Below, piece after piece: positions 41,938 to 50,512 of a stretch of 64,000 bases of DNA. The translations under genes and the position numbers were made by a program. Numbering within the stretch: the first letter of the stretch is position 1; each line of letters begins with the position of its first letter. The notes beneath the pieces were generated by a model. It worked only from the letters and a program-made list of their open reading frames with translations, made no database searches and was not told the DNA's origin. This stretch comes from Ramlibacter sp. WS9 (lineage in GTDB: Bacteria > Pseudomonadota > Gammaproteobacteria > Burkholderiales > Burkholderiaceae_C). Where the stretch lies: the NCBI RefSeq assembly GCF_003797765.1, contig NZ_RKMB01000002.1, positions 124,001 to 188,000 of the forward strand, written 5' to 3'.

Positions 41938-42084
41938 CTGAGGGGACTGTTCATGGAGGTGCGGCGGCTCTATCCCGACGTGCGGGAAGTGAGAGGTCTC
42001 TCATGGCTTTACCACTTGCCGGGGTACGGAAGTCTCTTCGCAAAAACGTATGCGGTTTCGGTACGACCAGCCACCGGGCGGGTT
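41938..42084 (+). pseudogene. Fragment duplicated from the gene at 16448
   Basis: About 150 bp matching 16836-16985 at over 90 percent: CTGAGGGGACTGTTCATGG begins both, and the protein frame [20 protein letters not shown] is kept. No start codon, N-terminal part or C-terminal third is present, and the match stops around ACCACCGG/GCCACCGG. A dead partial copy. Confidence 0.8.
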
Positions 42085-42103
42085 CTTGCTGAAGCGACTG
42101 GCG

Positions 42104-42454
42104 TTAGTAGCGGCCACCGCCGTAGCCGCCATTGCCATAGCCAATGTCCGCGCGCTTGGCTGCCTTGAAACCGTCTGCGCCGTACCCGTCCCGGCCACGT
42201 CCTTCTTCACGAGGGCGGGCCAGGTTCACGGTGATCGAACGTCCATCAACGGAGACGCCGTTTAGCGCCTTGATGGCAGCCTGGGCGACTTCCTCAGAGG
42301 CCATCTCGACAAAACCGAACCCTTTGGAGCGGCCGGTTTCACGGTCCATCATGACCTTGGCGGAGGAAACGCTGCCGAACTCGGCAAAGTTGCTTTCCAG
42401 GGTCGAGTCGGTCACGGAGTAGGGCAGGTTGCCCACGTAGATCTTGCTGCTCAT
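42104..42454 (-). CDS. RRM-domain RNA-binding protein
   Basis: A 116-residue single-RRM protein: RNP2 IYVGNLPY and RNP1 KGFGFVEM, followed by a Gly/Arg-rich tail (GYGNGGYGGGRY). Such small bacterial proteins are often cold-inducible or stress-linked RNA chaperones. ATG 42454 begins the conserved MSSKIYVGN with AGAAAGG upstream. It stands alone; the upstream 240 bp may hold a long leader. Confidence 0.93.
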   Translation of the reverse strand: MSSKIYVGNLPYSVTDSTLESNFAEFGSVSSAKVMMDRETGRSKGFGFVEMASEEVAQAAIKALNGVSVDGRSITVNLARPREEGRGRDGYGADGFKAAKRADIGYGNGGYGGGRY

Positions 42455-42696
42455 GGATGAGCCTTTCTCAATGAGGCGCGCAGCAACATGCCGCGCGGTG
42501 CACAACGCCGGAGAACATCGAGAGGGACTCAGACAAAGACGCGGGGGTTGCAAGTCCGCCGGTGGGGAAAGTAGTGCCTTGAAGTGCGACGATCTGTTCA
42601 ACGTCTAGCAGACCCGCAGGTTAGCACGTTATGCACTTTCCTGCAGAGCGCGGCTGACGATCGCCGATTGCGAGTCCGTTGGCGCAATGTCAGCGG

Positions 42697-43035
42697 TCAG
42701 CGTGCGCCCGACAGTATCCAGCGTGCGAGCTGCTTCGCCTCTTGGTCATTGATGGCCGGCCGCTCGCTCATGTCGGGCATTCGCGCGGAGCCAGACATCG
42801 GGCCCAGGTGGGCGGCGCTTCCAAGGCGCATTACGTCGATGAGCTTTTGCTGGGGATGTGTCACCGTCTTGTACGTGGCGCTGATCTTGCGGAATGACGG
42901 TCCGATGGAGTCCTTGTCGACGGCATGGCATTGGAGACACTGCTTCTCCTGCGCGAGCTTGAGGCTCGCGACGCTTTGCCCGCACGCAAGCGTGCCAAAC
43001 AGGAAGGCTGCGGGGGCGAGGATGGCATGCTTCAA
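42697..43035 (-). CDS. Class I c-type cytochrome (periplasmic)
   Basis: A 112-residue monohaem cytochrome c of c551/c552 type. A signal peptide (MKHAILAPAAFLFGTLACG) is followed by haem-binding CLQCH and the distal Met ligand in ARMPDMSERPAI. It carries electrons in the periplasm. It is divergent from the DUF3616 gene; no oxidase gene is near. Confidence 0.93.
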   Translation of the reverse strand: MKHAILAPAAFLFGTLACGQSVASLKLAQEKQCLQCHAVDKDSIGPSFRKISATYKTVTHPQQKLIDVMRLGSAAHLGPMSGSARMPDMSERPAINDQEAKQLARWILSGAR

Positions 43036-43176
43036 ATCGGGCTCCGGATTGGATCGATGTGTCTAAGCTTAGCTGCCGGCAACTCCGTGGGGTTGACGCA
43101 TATCAAGGGAGGGCAAACAAGGCGTCTGGCTGTAACCTCGGTACGCTGGCGGAATCGGAATCTTGCAAGGATCCAC

Positions 43177-44160
43177 ATGACATCGAAATCGATATTCGCG
43201 ATGGCGCTCGCGTTCGGCTGCCTCACATTGGCGGTTCAGGCGGAGCAGACAGCCAAGTACAACGGCTGGTGTGACGCTTCCGCCGCCGTCGCTCTGGACG
43301 ACGAACACTTCGTCGTCGCAAACGATGAGCACAATGAGCTTCGCATCTATCGCCGCGGCAAGCCGGATGCCGTCGGATCCCCCGTGGACCTTGGGCAGTT
43401 CCTCGGAACGAAGAAGCAGGAATCCGATCTGGAAGGGGCGGCGCGAATCGGTAACCGTATCTACTGGATCGGGTCACATGGCCGGAACAAGAATGGGAAA
43501 CTCCGCGAAGAACGCCACCGCTTTTTCGCGATGGAGATGGGGCCGGCGCGGCCGCCGTCGCTCCAACCCTTAGGCAAAGCCTACACCGGCCTGTTGGACG
43601 ACCTCCTCGCCGCCGAGTCGCTCAAGCCGTATGACCTCGCCACCGCCTCGACGCTTGCTCCGGAATCGCCCGGCGGACTCAACATCGAAGGGCTCGCGGC
43701 CACGCCCGACGGGAAGCTCCTGATCGGTTTTCGAAGTCCCGTCCGGAACAGGAACGCGCTCGTCGTTTCCCTCGAAAATCCTGACGATGTCATCAACGGG
43801 CGCGCCAAAGCGCGGCTCGGTTCTCCAATACCGCTCGATTTGGGCGGTGCCGGTATCCGCAGCATCGAACTGGTCGGCTCCAGCTACTGGATCGTGGCTG
43901 GCCCGCCGGCGGACACCGGTGATTTCGCGCTGTTCCGGTGGTCCGGCAAAGCAGCGGATCGTCCGACGCCTATTGTGGGTATTGATTTCAAAAAGTACGG
44001 CCAGTTCCGGCCGGAAGCGCTGTTTGCGGTTCCGAATACAACACTGGTGCAGATTCTGAGCGACGACGGCGGGGTCAAGGTGGGCTCGATGGAGTGCAAG
44101 GACCTCGATGCGTCGAAGCAAACATTCCAAAGCATCACGATTGACGCCACCAAGCAGTAG
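43177..44160 (+). CDS. Secreted DUF3616 domain protein
   Basis: A 327-residue protein with a signal peptide (MTSKSIFAMALAFGCLTLAV) and the DUF3616 pattern: DASAAVALDDEHFVVANDE, ESDLEGAARIGNRIYWIGSH and GGLNIEGLAATPDGKLLIGF. A beta-propeller-like fold with acidic metal-binding motifs is likely. Function unknown. AAGG lies upstream of ATG 43177. The longer frame to 42925 is antisense to the cytochrome gene. Confidence 0.85.
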   Translation: MTSKSIFAMALAFGCLTLAVQAEQTAKYNGWCDASAAVALDDEHFVVANDEHNELRIYRRGKPDAVGSPVDLGQFLGTKKQESDLEGAARIGNRIYWIGSHGRNKNGKLREERHRFFAMEMGPARPPSLQPLGKAYTGLLDDLLAAESLKPYDLATASTLAPESPGGLNIEGLAATPDGKLLIGFRSPVRNRNALVVSLENPDDVINGRAKARLGSPIPLDLGGAGIRSIELVGSSYWIVAGPPADTGDFALFRWSGKAADRPTPIVGIDFKKYGQFRPEALFAVPNTTLVQILSDDGGVKVGSMECKDLDASKQTFQSITIDATKQ

Positions 44161-44313
44161 CCGTTGCACAGGAGCCATCATGCGTGTGCTGTTTCACAGG
44201 GTCGTATCGCCCTATCGTCGAAGCGCATGAAAAACAGCGCATCCGTCAGCTTGCGCGACGTACGCGAACCCCGCGTCGCATCCATCGCTGCTGGATCCTC
44301 AAGCGTCCGCGAA

Positions 44314-44337
44314 GTCCGCTACCGGCCAGAGGCGGAC
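44314..44337. repeat. Dispersed palindromic hairpin (copy)
   Basis: GTCCGC (44314-44319) and GCGGAC (44332-44337) with CCGGCCAG in the loop region: the same family as 6267 with 6-bp arms. It lies between two convergent genes. Confidence 0.65.
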
Positions 44338-44338
44338 G

Positions 44339-44983
44339 TCACGTCTCGCGCGGCGGATCGGTTCGGAGGCCAGCCACAGCGGCCGCCTCAAGCGTCATGC
44401 GTGCCTGAAATGCGCCATAGTTGGAGAAGTGAAGATGCTGGTAGATCGTCGTTTCTCCAATCTTGTGCAGTACGGGAAGCACCTGCTTAGCGATGGGTTT
44501 GCGCAGCCAGCCGAAGTGCCCGCTGGCGCGCATGACTCTGATCACCTTGTCCGAAAGGAAGACGTTTCGCCTGGCGCCACGGAGAATGAGACCGTTCAGC
44601 TCGTCTAGGTGTGCCGAGTCAAGGTCGCTCGCCATTAGCTGACTCTCGCCGACAGTTGGAATGTGCAACAGTTCGACGAAAGCCACGCGATCTGCGTGTT
44701 CCGGTCCGAATCCGGTCCTTGCGAAGTTGCGGTGATAGAGTTGGCCATCACCCCTGTAGTCGGCCAAAAGAAATGGGTGGTGCACCTCGTGACGGTGCCA
44801 GAACGAAACGCCATTTTCGTGGTACTCGATCACTCGTTGAAAGAAGGTACTGCTTTCGATCTGAGCGTCATAGTTCGCATCTAGCCCCACGAAGACAAAT
44901 TCCGCATTCTCCGGTTGAGCCCCTTGGTAGGGCTTGGCGCGGAACATCTCGGTGAGTTTCTGACTGGGGTGTGGCTGGTACAC
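44339..44983 (-). CDS. Hypothetical protein, possibly uracil-DNA-glycosylase-like
   Basis: A 214-residue soluble protein. FVFVGLDANYDAQ near residue 30 and VAFVELLHIPTVGES in the middle are suggestive of the uracil-DNA-glycosylase-like fold (first strand-loop and substrate loop), but the catalytic residues could not be placed with confidence. It is His-rich (WHRHEVHHPF). It stands alone between the DUF3616 gene and dodecin copy 2. Confidence 0.55.
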   Translation of the reverse strand: MYQPHPSQKLTEMFRAKPYQGAQPENAEFVFVGLDANYDAQIESSTFFQRVIEYHENGVSFWHRHEVHHPFLLADYRGDGQLYHRNFARTGFGPEHADRVAFVELLHIPTVGESQLMASDLDSAHLDELNGLILRGARRNVFLSDKVIRVMRASGHFGWLRKPIAKQVLPVLHKIGETTIYQHLHFSNYGAFQARMTLEAAAVAGLRTDPPRET

Positions 44984-45108
44984 CCCGGCAGCTTAAAAGG
45001 AATTTTTGTGGCGCGCCAGTGGCGCAACCGGCCTGTCTCCTCCCGTCGCGTTTTCAAATCATGAGTGATGCTGGGCCATTCGTGGAAACGTCTGACGAGG
45101 TCTGCAAT

Positions 45109-45408
45109 GGGTCGAAAGCAGCCATACTGCTCTCATGTCCATCGCCAGCAAGGAGCCGCCATGTCCAAGCACGTCTACAAAACCGTCGAGCTCACCGGGT
45201 CGTCGCCTGTGGGCATTGAAGATGCCGTCACTTCCGCCATTGCCAAGGCGCACGAAACCGTTCGCAACATGCAATGGTTCGAGATCGTCGAGACACGCGG
45301 CCACATACAAGACGGCAAGGTCGCCCACTGGCAAGTGACGATGAAAGTTGGATTCACCCTTGAGTGAGAGCTGAATTCTGATTGGCCCTGGTGCGCACGA
45401 GGGCCGCT
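45109..45408 (+). repeat. 300-bp duplicated dodecin unit, copy 2
   Basis: Matches 32113-32412 at 298 of 300 positions by eye. The right border is GGGCCGCT; the hairpin present after copy 1 is cut at this point, and the last base is the first of the LysR stop codon at 45408. Confidence 0.88.
45161..45367 (+). CDS. Dodecin, flavin-binding storage protein (copy 2)
   Basis: A 68-residue protein identical to copy 1, with the same AAGGAG ribosome-binding site. The frame is open upstream to 45065, but the duplication and ribosome-binding site fix the start here. Identity at synonymous sites as well means a recent duplication or gene conversion. Confidence 0.94.
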   Translation: MSKHVYKTVELTGSSPVGIEDAVTSAIAKAHETVRNMQWFEIVETRGHIQDGKVAHWQVTMKVGFTLE

Positions 45409-46295
45409 CACGCAGCCGACCTTTCAGGCAGCAAAGCGTCCAGCACGAAACGTGTCGGTCCGCCGGCGCCCCGGTCGCTGACCGCGAGACCGAGCTGCCG
45501 CCACAGGGCCGGGGTGAGCGTGCGGAAGGCGATGCGCGGATCAAGCGCGTGTTCGTCCGGTTCCTTCGGCAACAGCGCCGCTCCGTAACCTGCGGCGACC
45601 AGCGTCCTGATCGCATCGTTGTAGTTGAGCTCGATGCACGGCCGGCAATGGACGCCGGCCGCAGAAAACCATTCCGCGGTCAGCTTGTAGAGACGCGTGG
45701 AGGCGTCGTTCATGATCAGCGGGCGTTGGGCCAGCCACTGCGCAGTCAGCCGCTTCGGTGCTTCCCAGGCCGCCGGTAAATAGGCGACGACCGCCTCGCG
45801 CCTCAGGGGTGTGACATGGACGCCCCGCACAGGCGGCTGCGGCAGCGCGACGACCGCCAGGTCCAGGCTTCCCGCGGCGAGCCGGGCCATGCTTTCGTTG
45901 GAGGTGAGCACCTGCACGTTCACGTCGACGCCGGGATGGTTCCGGGCAAGGCGTTCGAGCGCGGGCGGCAGCAGGTGCGCAATGGCGCCCGTCGAGGCGC
46001 CCACCCGCACGCGGCCTGTCTGGCCGGCGAGCTGGCGTCGAACATCCTCCACCGCGTCGTCAGCGTCCGCCAGCAGCCTGCGGGCACGCGCGATGAACTG
46101 CTCTCCCAGAGCCGTCGCTTGCGCAGGCCCCCGCCCGCGAACGAGCAACTGGCCACCCAGGCGCGACTCCAGTTCCGCGATCTGAACGGTGACGGTGGGA
46201 GCCGCCAGGTGAAGGGCGCGCGCGGCACTGGCCAGGGACCCGAGATCGGCGATGGCGACCAGGGTGCGCAGATGGTCAAGGCTCAGTTCCCGCAT
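45408..46295 (-). CDS. LysR family transcriptional regulator
   Basis: A 295-residue LTTR: LRTLVAIADLGSLASAARAL with the HTH helix APTVTVQIAELESRLGG, and a substrate domain with NDASTRLYKLTAEWF. Divergent from the ArgC-like gene over an AT-rich 80-bp gap, so it probably regulates it. Its stop abuts the end of the dodecin duplication; the original 3' end may have been changed by that event. Confidence 0.92.
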   Translation of the reverse strand: MRELSLDHLRTLVAIADLGSLASAARALHLAAPTVTVQIAELESRLGGQLLVRGRGPAQATALGEQFIARARRLLADADDAVEDVRRQLAGQTGRVRVGASTGAIAHLLPPALERLARNHPGVDVNVQVLTSNESMARLAAGSLDLAVVALPQPPVRGVHVTPLRREAVVAYLPAAWEAPKRLTAQWLAQRPLIMNDASTRLYKLTAEWFSAAGVHCRPCIELNYNDAIRTLVAAGYGAALLPKEPDEHALDPRIAFRTLTPALWRQLGLAVSDRGAGGPTRFVLDALLPERSAA

Positions 46296-46377
46296 GCCGC
46301 AAGTTTAGCTTTTCTTAATTTCAGCTTTCCTATATTTAACTGGAGCAAATTGGCTCATGTCCCTACGATCGCACGCC

Positions 46378-47307
46378 ATGGACCTGAATATCTTCATCGA
46401 CGGCGACCAGGGCACCACCGGCCTTGATCTGCAGAACCGGCTCCGCAATGGAGAATTCCGCATCAGCACCTTGCCGGCAAACGTGCGCAAGGACGCGGCG
46501 TCCCGACGGGCCGCGCTCAACGCGTGCGACATCGCCATCCTTTGTCTTCCCGATGCCGCGGCGCGCGATGCGGTGGCGATGATCGAGAACCCTTCGGTGC
46601 GTGTCATCGACGCCAGTTCGGCTCACCGCACCAGCGCGGGCTGGGTCTACGGCCTGCCGGAGCTCGATGCACGGCAGCCCGAACGTATCGCTGCCGCATC
46701 GCGAGTCACCAATCCGGGCTGCTATCCCACCGCGGCGGTCGCCCTGCTACGGCCGCTCACGGATGCGGGCCTGCTGCCCACCGGCTATCCGCTGGTCATC
46801 CATGCCGTCTCAGGCTATTCGGGGCAAGGCAGGGCGGGGGTGGAAGCGCACGAGGCCGCAGCGGGCGGCGCAGGGGCGCATTCGTTCAAGGTTTATGGCC
46901 TGGCGCTCGAGCACAAGCACGTACCGGAAATCGAGGCCTATGCCGGCTTGACGGAGCGGCCCATCTTCGTGCCGGCGTATGGCAGCTACCGACAGGGCAT
47001 CGTGCTCACCATCGGGTTGCATGCGCGGATGCTTTCCGGCGATGTCTCGGGTGCACGCATCCACGAATGCCTTGCGGAGCGATACCGCGATGCGGCGCAT
47101 GTGCGCGTGCTGCCGATGTCGCCTGCCGTGCCGTTGACCGAACGGGATCCGCAAGTCCACAACGGCACCAACGAGATGAGCCTGGCCGTTGCATGCAATG
47201 AGCGCACGGGCCAGATCGTCTTGAGCGCGGTTCTCGACAACCTGGGCAAAGGGGCGGCAGGCGCCGCCGTGCAGAACCTGCGATTGATGGCGAGCGCGTC
47301 GCGGTGA
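46378..47307 (+). CDS. argC: N-acetyl-gamma-glutamyl-phosphate reductase-like, short type
   Basis: A 309-residue NAD(P)H-dependent dehydrogenase of the short AGPR class: [17 protein letters not shown]ossmann start, [10 protein letters not shown], and the catalytic [11 protein letters not shown] with nucleophile Cys. It reduces N-acetylglutamyl phosphate in arginine synthesis, or an analogous acyl phosphate. Its surroundings (divergent LysR, IclR, TctC, FMN oxidase) are catabolic rather than biosynthetic, so a paralogous role is possible. ATG 46378 begins the fold. Confidence 0.85.
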   Translation: MDLNIFIDGDQGTTGLDLQNRLRNGEFRISTLPANVRKDAASRRAALNACDIAILCLPDAAARDAVAMIENPSVRVIDASSAHRTSAGWVYGLPELDARQPERIAAASRVTNPGCYPTAAVALLRPLTDAGLLPTGYPLVIHAVSGYSGQGRAGVEAHEAAAGGAGAHSFKVYGLALEHKHVPEIEAYAGLTERPIFVPAYGSYRQGIVLTIGLHARMLSGDVSGARIHECLAERYRDAAHVRVLPMSPAVPLTERDPQVHNGTNEMSLAVACNERTGQIVLSAVLDNLGKGAAGAAVQNLRLMASASR

Positions 47308-47320
47308 GGTTCTCGCAAAA

Positions 47321-48118
47321 TCAAGGATGCCAAGTCGCCCGCAGCGCAGTGGCCGGCATGGCGCCGAGCGCTTCCCCTAGCTGCTTCGCTGCAAGAACCG
47401 TCGCGGGCGCGTAACGCACCAGCACCGGCGTGGTCAGCCTTTCCACCGGCCCCGCAGTGCTGACGGATCCCAGAACGGCACCGTAGCGTCCTCGCACGGC
47501 GGCCGATACGCTCGCGAACATCGGGTTCCGCTCGCCGCGGGTGATGTGGAAACCGCGCCGGCGGATGCGCTCGTTGAGGTCCCCCGGTTCACCCAGGGCG
47601 GCCAGAATCACCCGGCCGGCGGATCCGCGGTCCAGGGGAAAGACCTCGCCCGAGCGAATCCGGCTGTGCACAACGGCCGTTCCCTCGCAACGCATCAGGC
47701 AGCTGCGCAGGTTGCCTTCGAAGACGAAGAACGACGCGCTTTCTCCGGTGGCCGCACTGAGCTGGCGCAGGATCGGTTCGATGGTGGAGTCCAGGTCGAA
47801 CTGCGCCTGGTAGCGCGATCCCATCCACCCGACCGCGGGGCCGAGACGCCAGGCGCCATCTTCGCGCCTCACCAGGAAGCGGGCTGCAGCCAACGTGCGA
47901 GCAAGCCGCAGCACGGTGGGCTTGTGCATGCCCGTGCGGCGTGCCAGTTCAGCGAGGGGGAGGTAGAGCTCGTCGCCTTCGAAGGCGGTGAGGATAGCCA
48001 AGGCACGCGTGACGGCCGCGACGTTCTCGTCGACTGCACGTGCCGAGCCGCCTGGTGGCTCATCGGCGAGCAGCCGCTTCGTGGCAGGCGCCGGCTTGAT
48101 CCTGGACTGCTGCGGCAT
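47321..48118 (-). CDS. IclR family transcriptional regulator
   Basis: A 265-residue regulator with an N-terminal winged HTH (ALAILTAFEGDELYLPLAEL, ARRTGMHKPTVLRLARTLA) and a GAF-like effector domain (CLMRCEGTAVVHSRIRSGEV). The start at 48118 precedes a Pro/Arg-rich arm. Divergent from the TctC gene with a palindrome between, so it probably controls the TctC/hydroxyacid-oxidase operon. Confidence 0.93.
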   Translation of the reverse strand: MPQQSRIKPAPATKRLLADEPPGGSARAVDENVAAVTRALAILTAFEGDELYLPLAELARRTGMHKPTVLRLARTLAAARFLVRREDGAWRLGPAVGWMGSRYQAQFDLDSTIEPILRQLSAATGESASFFVFEGNLRSCLMRCEGTAVVHSRIRSGEVFPLDRGSAGRVILAALGEPGDLNERIRRRGFHITRGERNPMFASVSAAVRGRYGAVLGSVSTAGPVERLTTPVLVRYAPATVLAAKQLGEALGAMPATALRATWHP

Positions 48119-48148
48119 GGTGCGAATCGTATTCCACTTTGCCGCACC

Positions 48149-48165
48149 GTTACGGCAGGCGTAAC
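48149..48165. promoter_or_regulatory. Putative IclR operator palindrome
   Basis: GTTACG-GCAGG-CGTAAC, perfect 6-bp arms, midway between the divergent IclR gene and the TctC gene. IclR-type proteins bind such short dyads. Confidence 0.5.
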
Positions 48166-48226
48166 GCATTGCCGATCCACGGCCTTTGTTCGGATCATGC
48201 GCTCCTCGATCCAGGAGACACGTTTC

Positions 48227-49198
48227 ATGACCAGCATGCACATCGGCCGTCGTGGCTTCCTTGCCTCGGCGGCTGCGTTCGCCGCGTTCGGCGCACAGGC
48301 CCAGGGCGCCCCCCCTGTGCCCATCCGGATGGTGATTCCATTCGCCGCCGGAGGTGCAACCGACGTCCTGGGGCGGGACCTCGCCAAGGCGATGGGCGCC
48401 ACCCTGGGGCAGCCTTTCGTCATCGAGAACGCCGGCGGCGGCGCCGGCGTGCCTGCCATGCAGAAGGTGACAGGCTCGAAGGCCGATGGCAGCACGCTGC
48501 TCTTCGCCGCCTCAGGCAACATCACGGCGCAGCCGCTGCTGCAAAAACCGCGCGTGGACATCCTGACCCAGCTCACGCCGGTGGGGATGATCGCCACGGC
48601 ACCGCACGTGCTGGTGGTCACGGCGAAGATGCCGTTCAAGACGCTCGCGGAGCTGGTTGCGTATGCCAAGGCACATCCGGGCCAACTGAACTTCGGCTCT
48701 GCGGGCATCGGGGGATTGGCGCACCTCGGCACGGAACTGTTCGCGCGCGCCGCGCAGATCGACATCAAGCACGTGCCCTACCGCGGGGCTTCGGCGGCGA
48801 CCACGGACCTTGCCTCCGGCCAGATCCACGCGATGTTCGGAACCATGCCTTCGTTCACCGGCATGGTCCAGAACGGCCTGCTGCGCGTCATCGGCCTCAC
48901 CGCCCCCAGCGCCGCAGCACCTCTGAAGGGGATCCCCTTGATCTCGAACACCGTTCGCGGCTTCGGCTACAAGAGCTGGAATGCCATCTTCGCGCCGGCC
49001 GGTGCGCCGGCGCCCGTCGTCGCGCGCCTCTACGCGGCGATGAAGAAAGCGTCGCTCGACCCTGGGGTGGCCCAGCGTTTCGAAGAACAGGGGGTCGACA
49101 TCGAGCTTGCGGACGCGGCCGAGCTCACCGACATGATCCGCAGGGAGACCGGACTGTGGGACAAGGTGATCCGCGAAGCAAACATCCAGGTGAACTGA
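48227..49198 (+). CDS. Bug/TctC-family periplasmic solute-binding protein
   Basis: A 323-residue protein with a twin-Arg-like leader (IGRRGFLASAAAFAAFGAQA) and IRMVIPFAAGGATDVLGRDL, FGSAGIGGLAHLGT and KHVPYRGASAAT. ATG 48227 follows CAGGAGA. The hydroxyacid oxidase gene starts 7 bp after its stop, suggesting that the ligand is a 2-hydroxy acid or its precursor (inference). Confidence 0.92.
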   Translation: MTSMHIGRRGFLASAAAFAAFGAQAQGAPPVPIRMVIPFAAGGATDVLGRDLAKAMGATLGQPFVIENAGGGAGVPAMQKVTGSKADGSTLLFAASGNITAQPLLQKPRVDILTQLTPVGMIATAPHVLVVTAKMPFKTLAELVAYAKAHPGQLNFGSAGIGGLAHLGTELFARAAQIDIKHVPYRGASAATTDLASGQIHAMFGTMPSFTGMVQNGLLRVIGLTAPSAAAPLKGIPLISNTVRGFGYKSWNAIFAPAGAPAPVVARLYAAMKKASLDPGVAQRFEEQGVDIELADAAELTDMIRRETGLWDKVIREANIQVN

Positions 49199-49205
49199 TC
49201 TGCGT

Positions 49206-50381
49206 ATGTCGCAACGGAAATTCCTGTCGTTGCGGGATTTCGAGACAAGCGCTCGCCGCCACCTGCCGCGCCCGCTCTTTGAATACATCGCCGGCGGAGC
49301 GGAAGACTCGGCATCGCTGCACGAGAACCGCGCCGCGTTCTCGGAGTTCGGCTTCGTCACGCGGGTGCTGCGCAACGTGTCCGGCCGCAGCCAGGCGGTC
49401 GACCTTCTCGGACGGCGCTACGCATCACCGTTCGGCATCGCGCCGATGGGCATCAGTGCGCTCAGCGCGTATCGCGGTGACCTCGTGCAGGCCCGCGCGG
49501 CGGCGGCCGAGGGCGTGCCGATGATCATGAGCGGCTCCTCGCTCATCCCGCTGGAAGAGGTGATCGCCGCGGCCCCCGAGACGTGGTTCCAGGCTTACCT
49601 GCCGGGCGAGACCGCGAAGATCGAGGCGCTCGTCGACCGCGTCGACCGTGCGGGCGTCAAGACGCTCGTGCTGACGGTGGACACCGCTGTGCTCGCGAAC
49701 CGCGAGAACAACATCCGTGCAGGCTTTTCCACGCCCCTGCGTCCCAGCTTGCGCCTGGCGTGGGAGGGGCTCACCCATCCGCGCTGGATGATCGGCACCT
49801 TGCTGCGGACGATCGCCCTGCACGGCATGCCGCACTTCGAGAACTCGTATGCGACCCGTGGTGCCCCGATCCTCTCGTCGCGGGTGGCACGCGACTTCGG
49901 CGCCAAGGATCACCTGGACTGGGAGCACCTGGCCCTCATCCGCCGCAAGTGGAAGCGCACTCTGGTCGTCAAGGGCATCATGAACCATGAGGACGCACGC
50001 AAGGTGCGCGACACGGGCGCCGACGGTCTCATCGTGTCGAACCACGGCGGCCGCCAGCTCGATGGCACGGTCTCGCCGCTGCGCGTGCTGCCCGAGGTCG
50101 TCCAGGCGGTGGGCGCCGACTTCCCGGTCATGATGGACAGCGGCATCCGGCGCGGGACGGACGTCCTGAAGGCACTCGCACTCGGGGCGAAGTTCGTGTT
50201 CGTGGGCCGGCCGTTCAACTACGCGGCCGCCGTTGCCGGCGAAGGGGGCGTGCGCCATGCGATTCGAATCCTGGCCGACGAAGTCCAGCGTGACCTTGGC
50301 CTGCTCGGCCTGATGTCCATTTCGGAAGTGCAGCGCGCAGAGCTGCGCGACCTGGCCTGCCGCAACCCTCCACGCCGGTGA
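49206..50381 (+). CDS. FMN-dependent alpha-hydroxy-acid oxidase/dehydrogenase
   Basis: A 391-residue TIM-barrel flavoenzyme of the L-lactate dehydrogenase (LldD)/glycolate oxidase family: SLRDFETSARRHLPRPLFEY, PFGIAPMGISAL, catalytic His in VSNHGGRQLDG, and phosphate-binding DSGIRRGTDVLKALALGA with FVGRPF. It oxidises a 2-hydroxy acid to the 2-oxo acid. In an operon with the TctC gene and under likely IclR control. Confidence 0.94.
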   Translation: MSQRKFLSLRDFETSARRHLPRPLFEYIAGGAEDSASLHENRAAFSEFGFVTRVLRNVSGRSQAVDLLGRRYASPFGIAPMGISALSAYRGDLVQARAAAAEGVPMIMSGSSLIPLEEVIAAAPETWFQAYLPGETAKIEALVDRVDRAGVKTLVLTVDTAVLANRENNIRAGFSTPLRPSLRLAWEGLTHPRWMIGTLLRTIALHGMPHFENSYATRGAPILSSRVARDFGAKDHLDWEHLALIRRKWKRTLVVKGIMNHEDARKVRDTGADGLIVSNHGGRQLDGTVSPLRVLPEVVQAVGADFPVMMDSGIRRGTDVLKALALGAKFVFVGRPFNYAAAVAGEGGVRHAIRILADEVQRDLGLLGLMSISEVQRAELRDLACRNPPRR

Positions 50382-50512
50382 CGTCCTGGTGATCGGATTG
50401 CCGATCGAGCCTGCCGCGACCGCCAAAAGGGCACGCTCACTTCTCCCGGACTTCACTCTCACTTCGCAGGCCGTGGCGATGCTCGCATCACCTTCACTCC
50501 TGACGAACGGCG

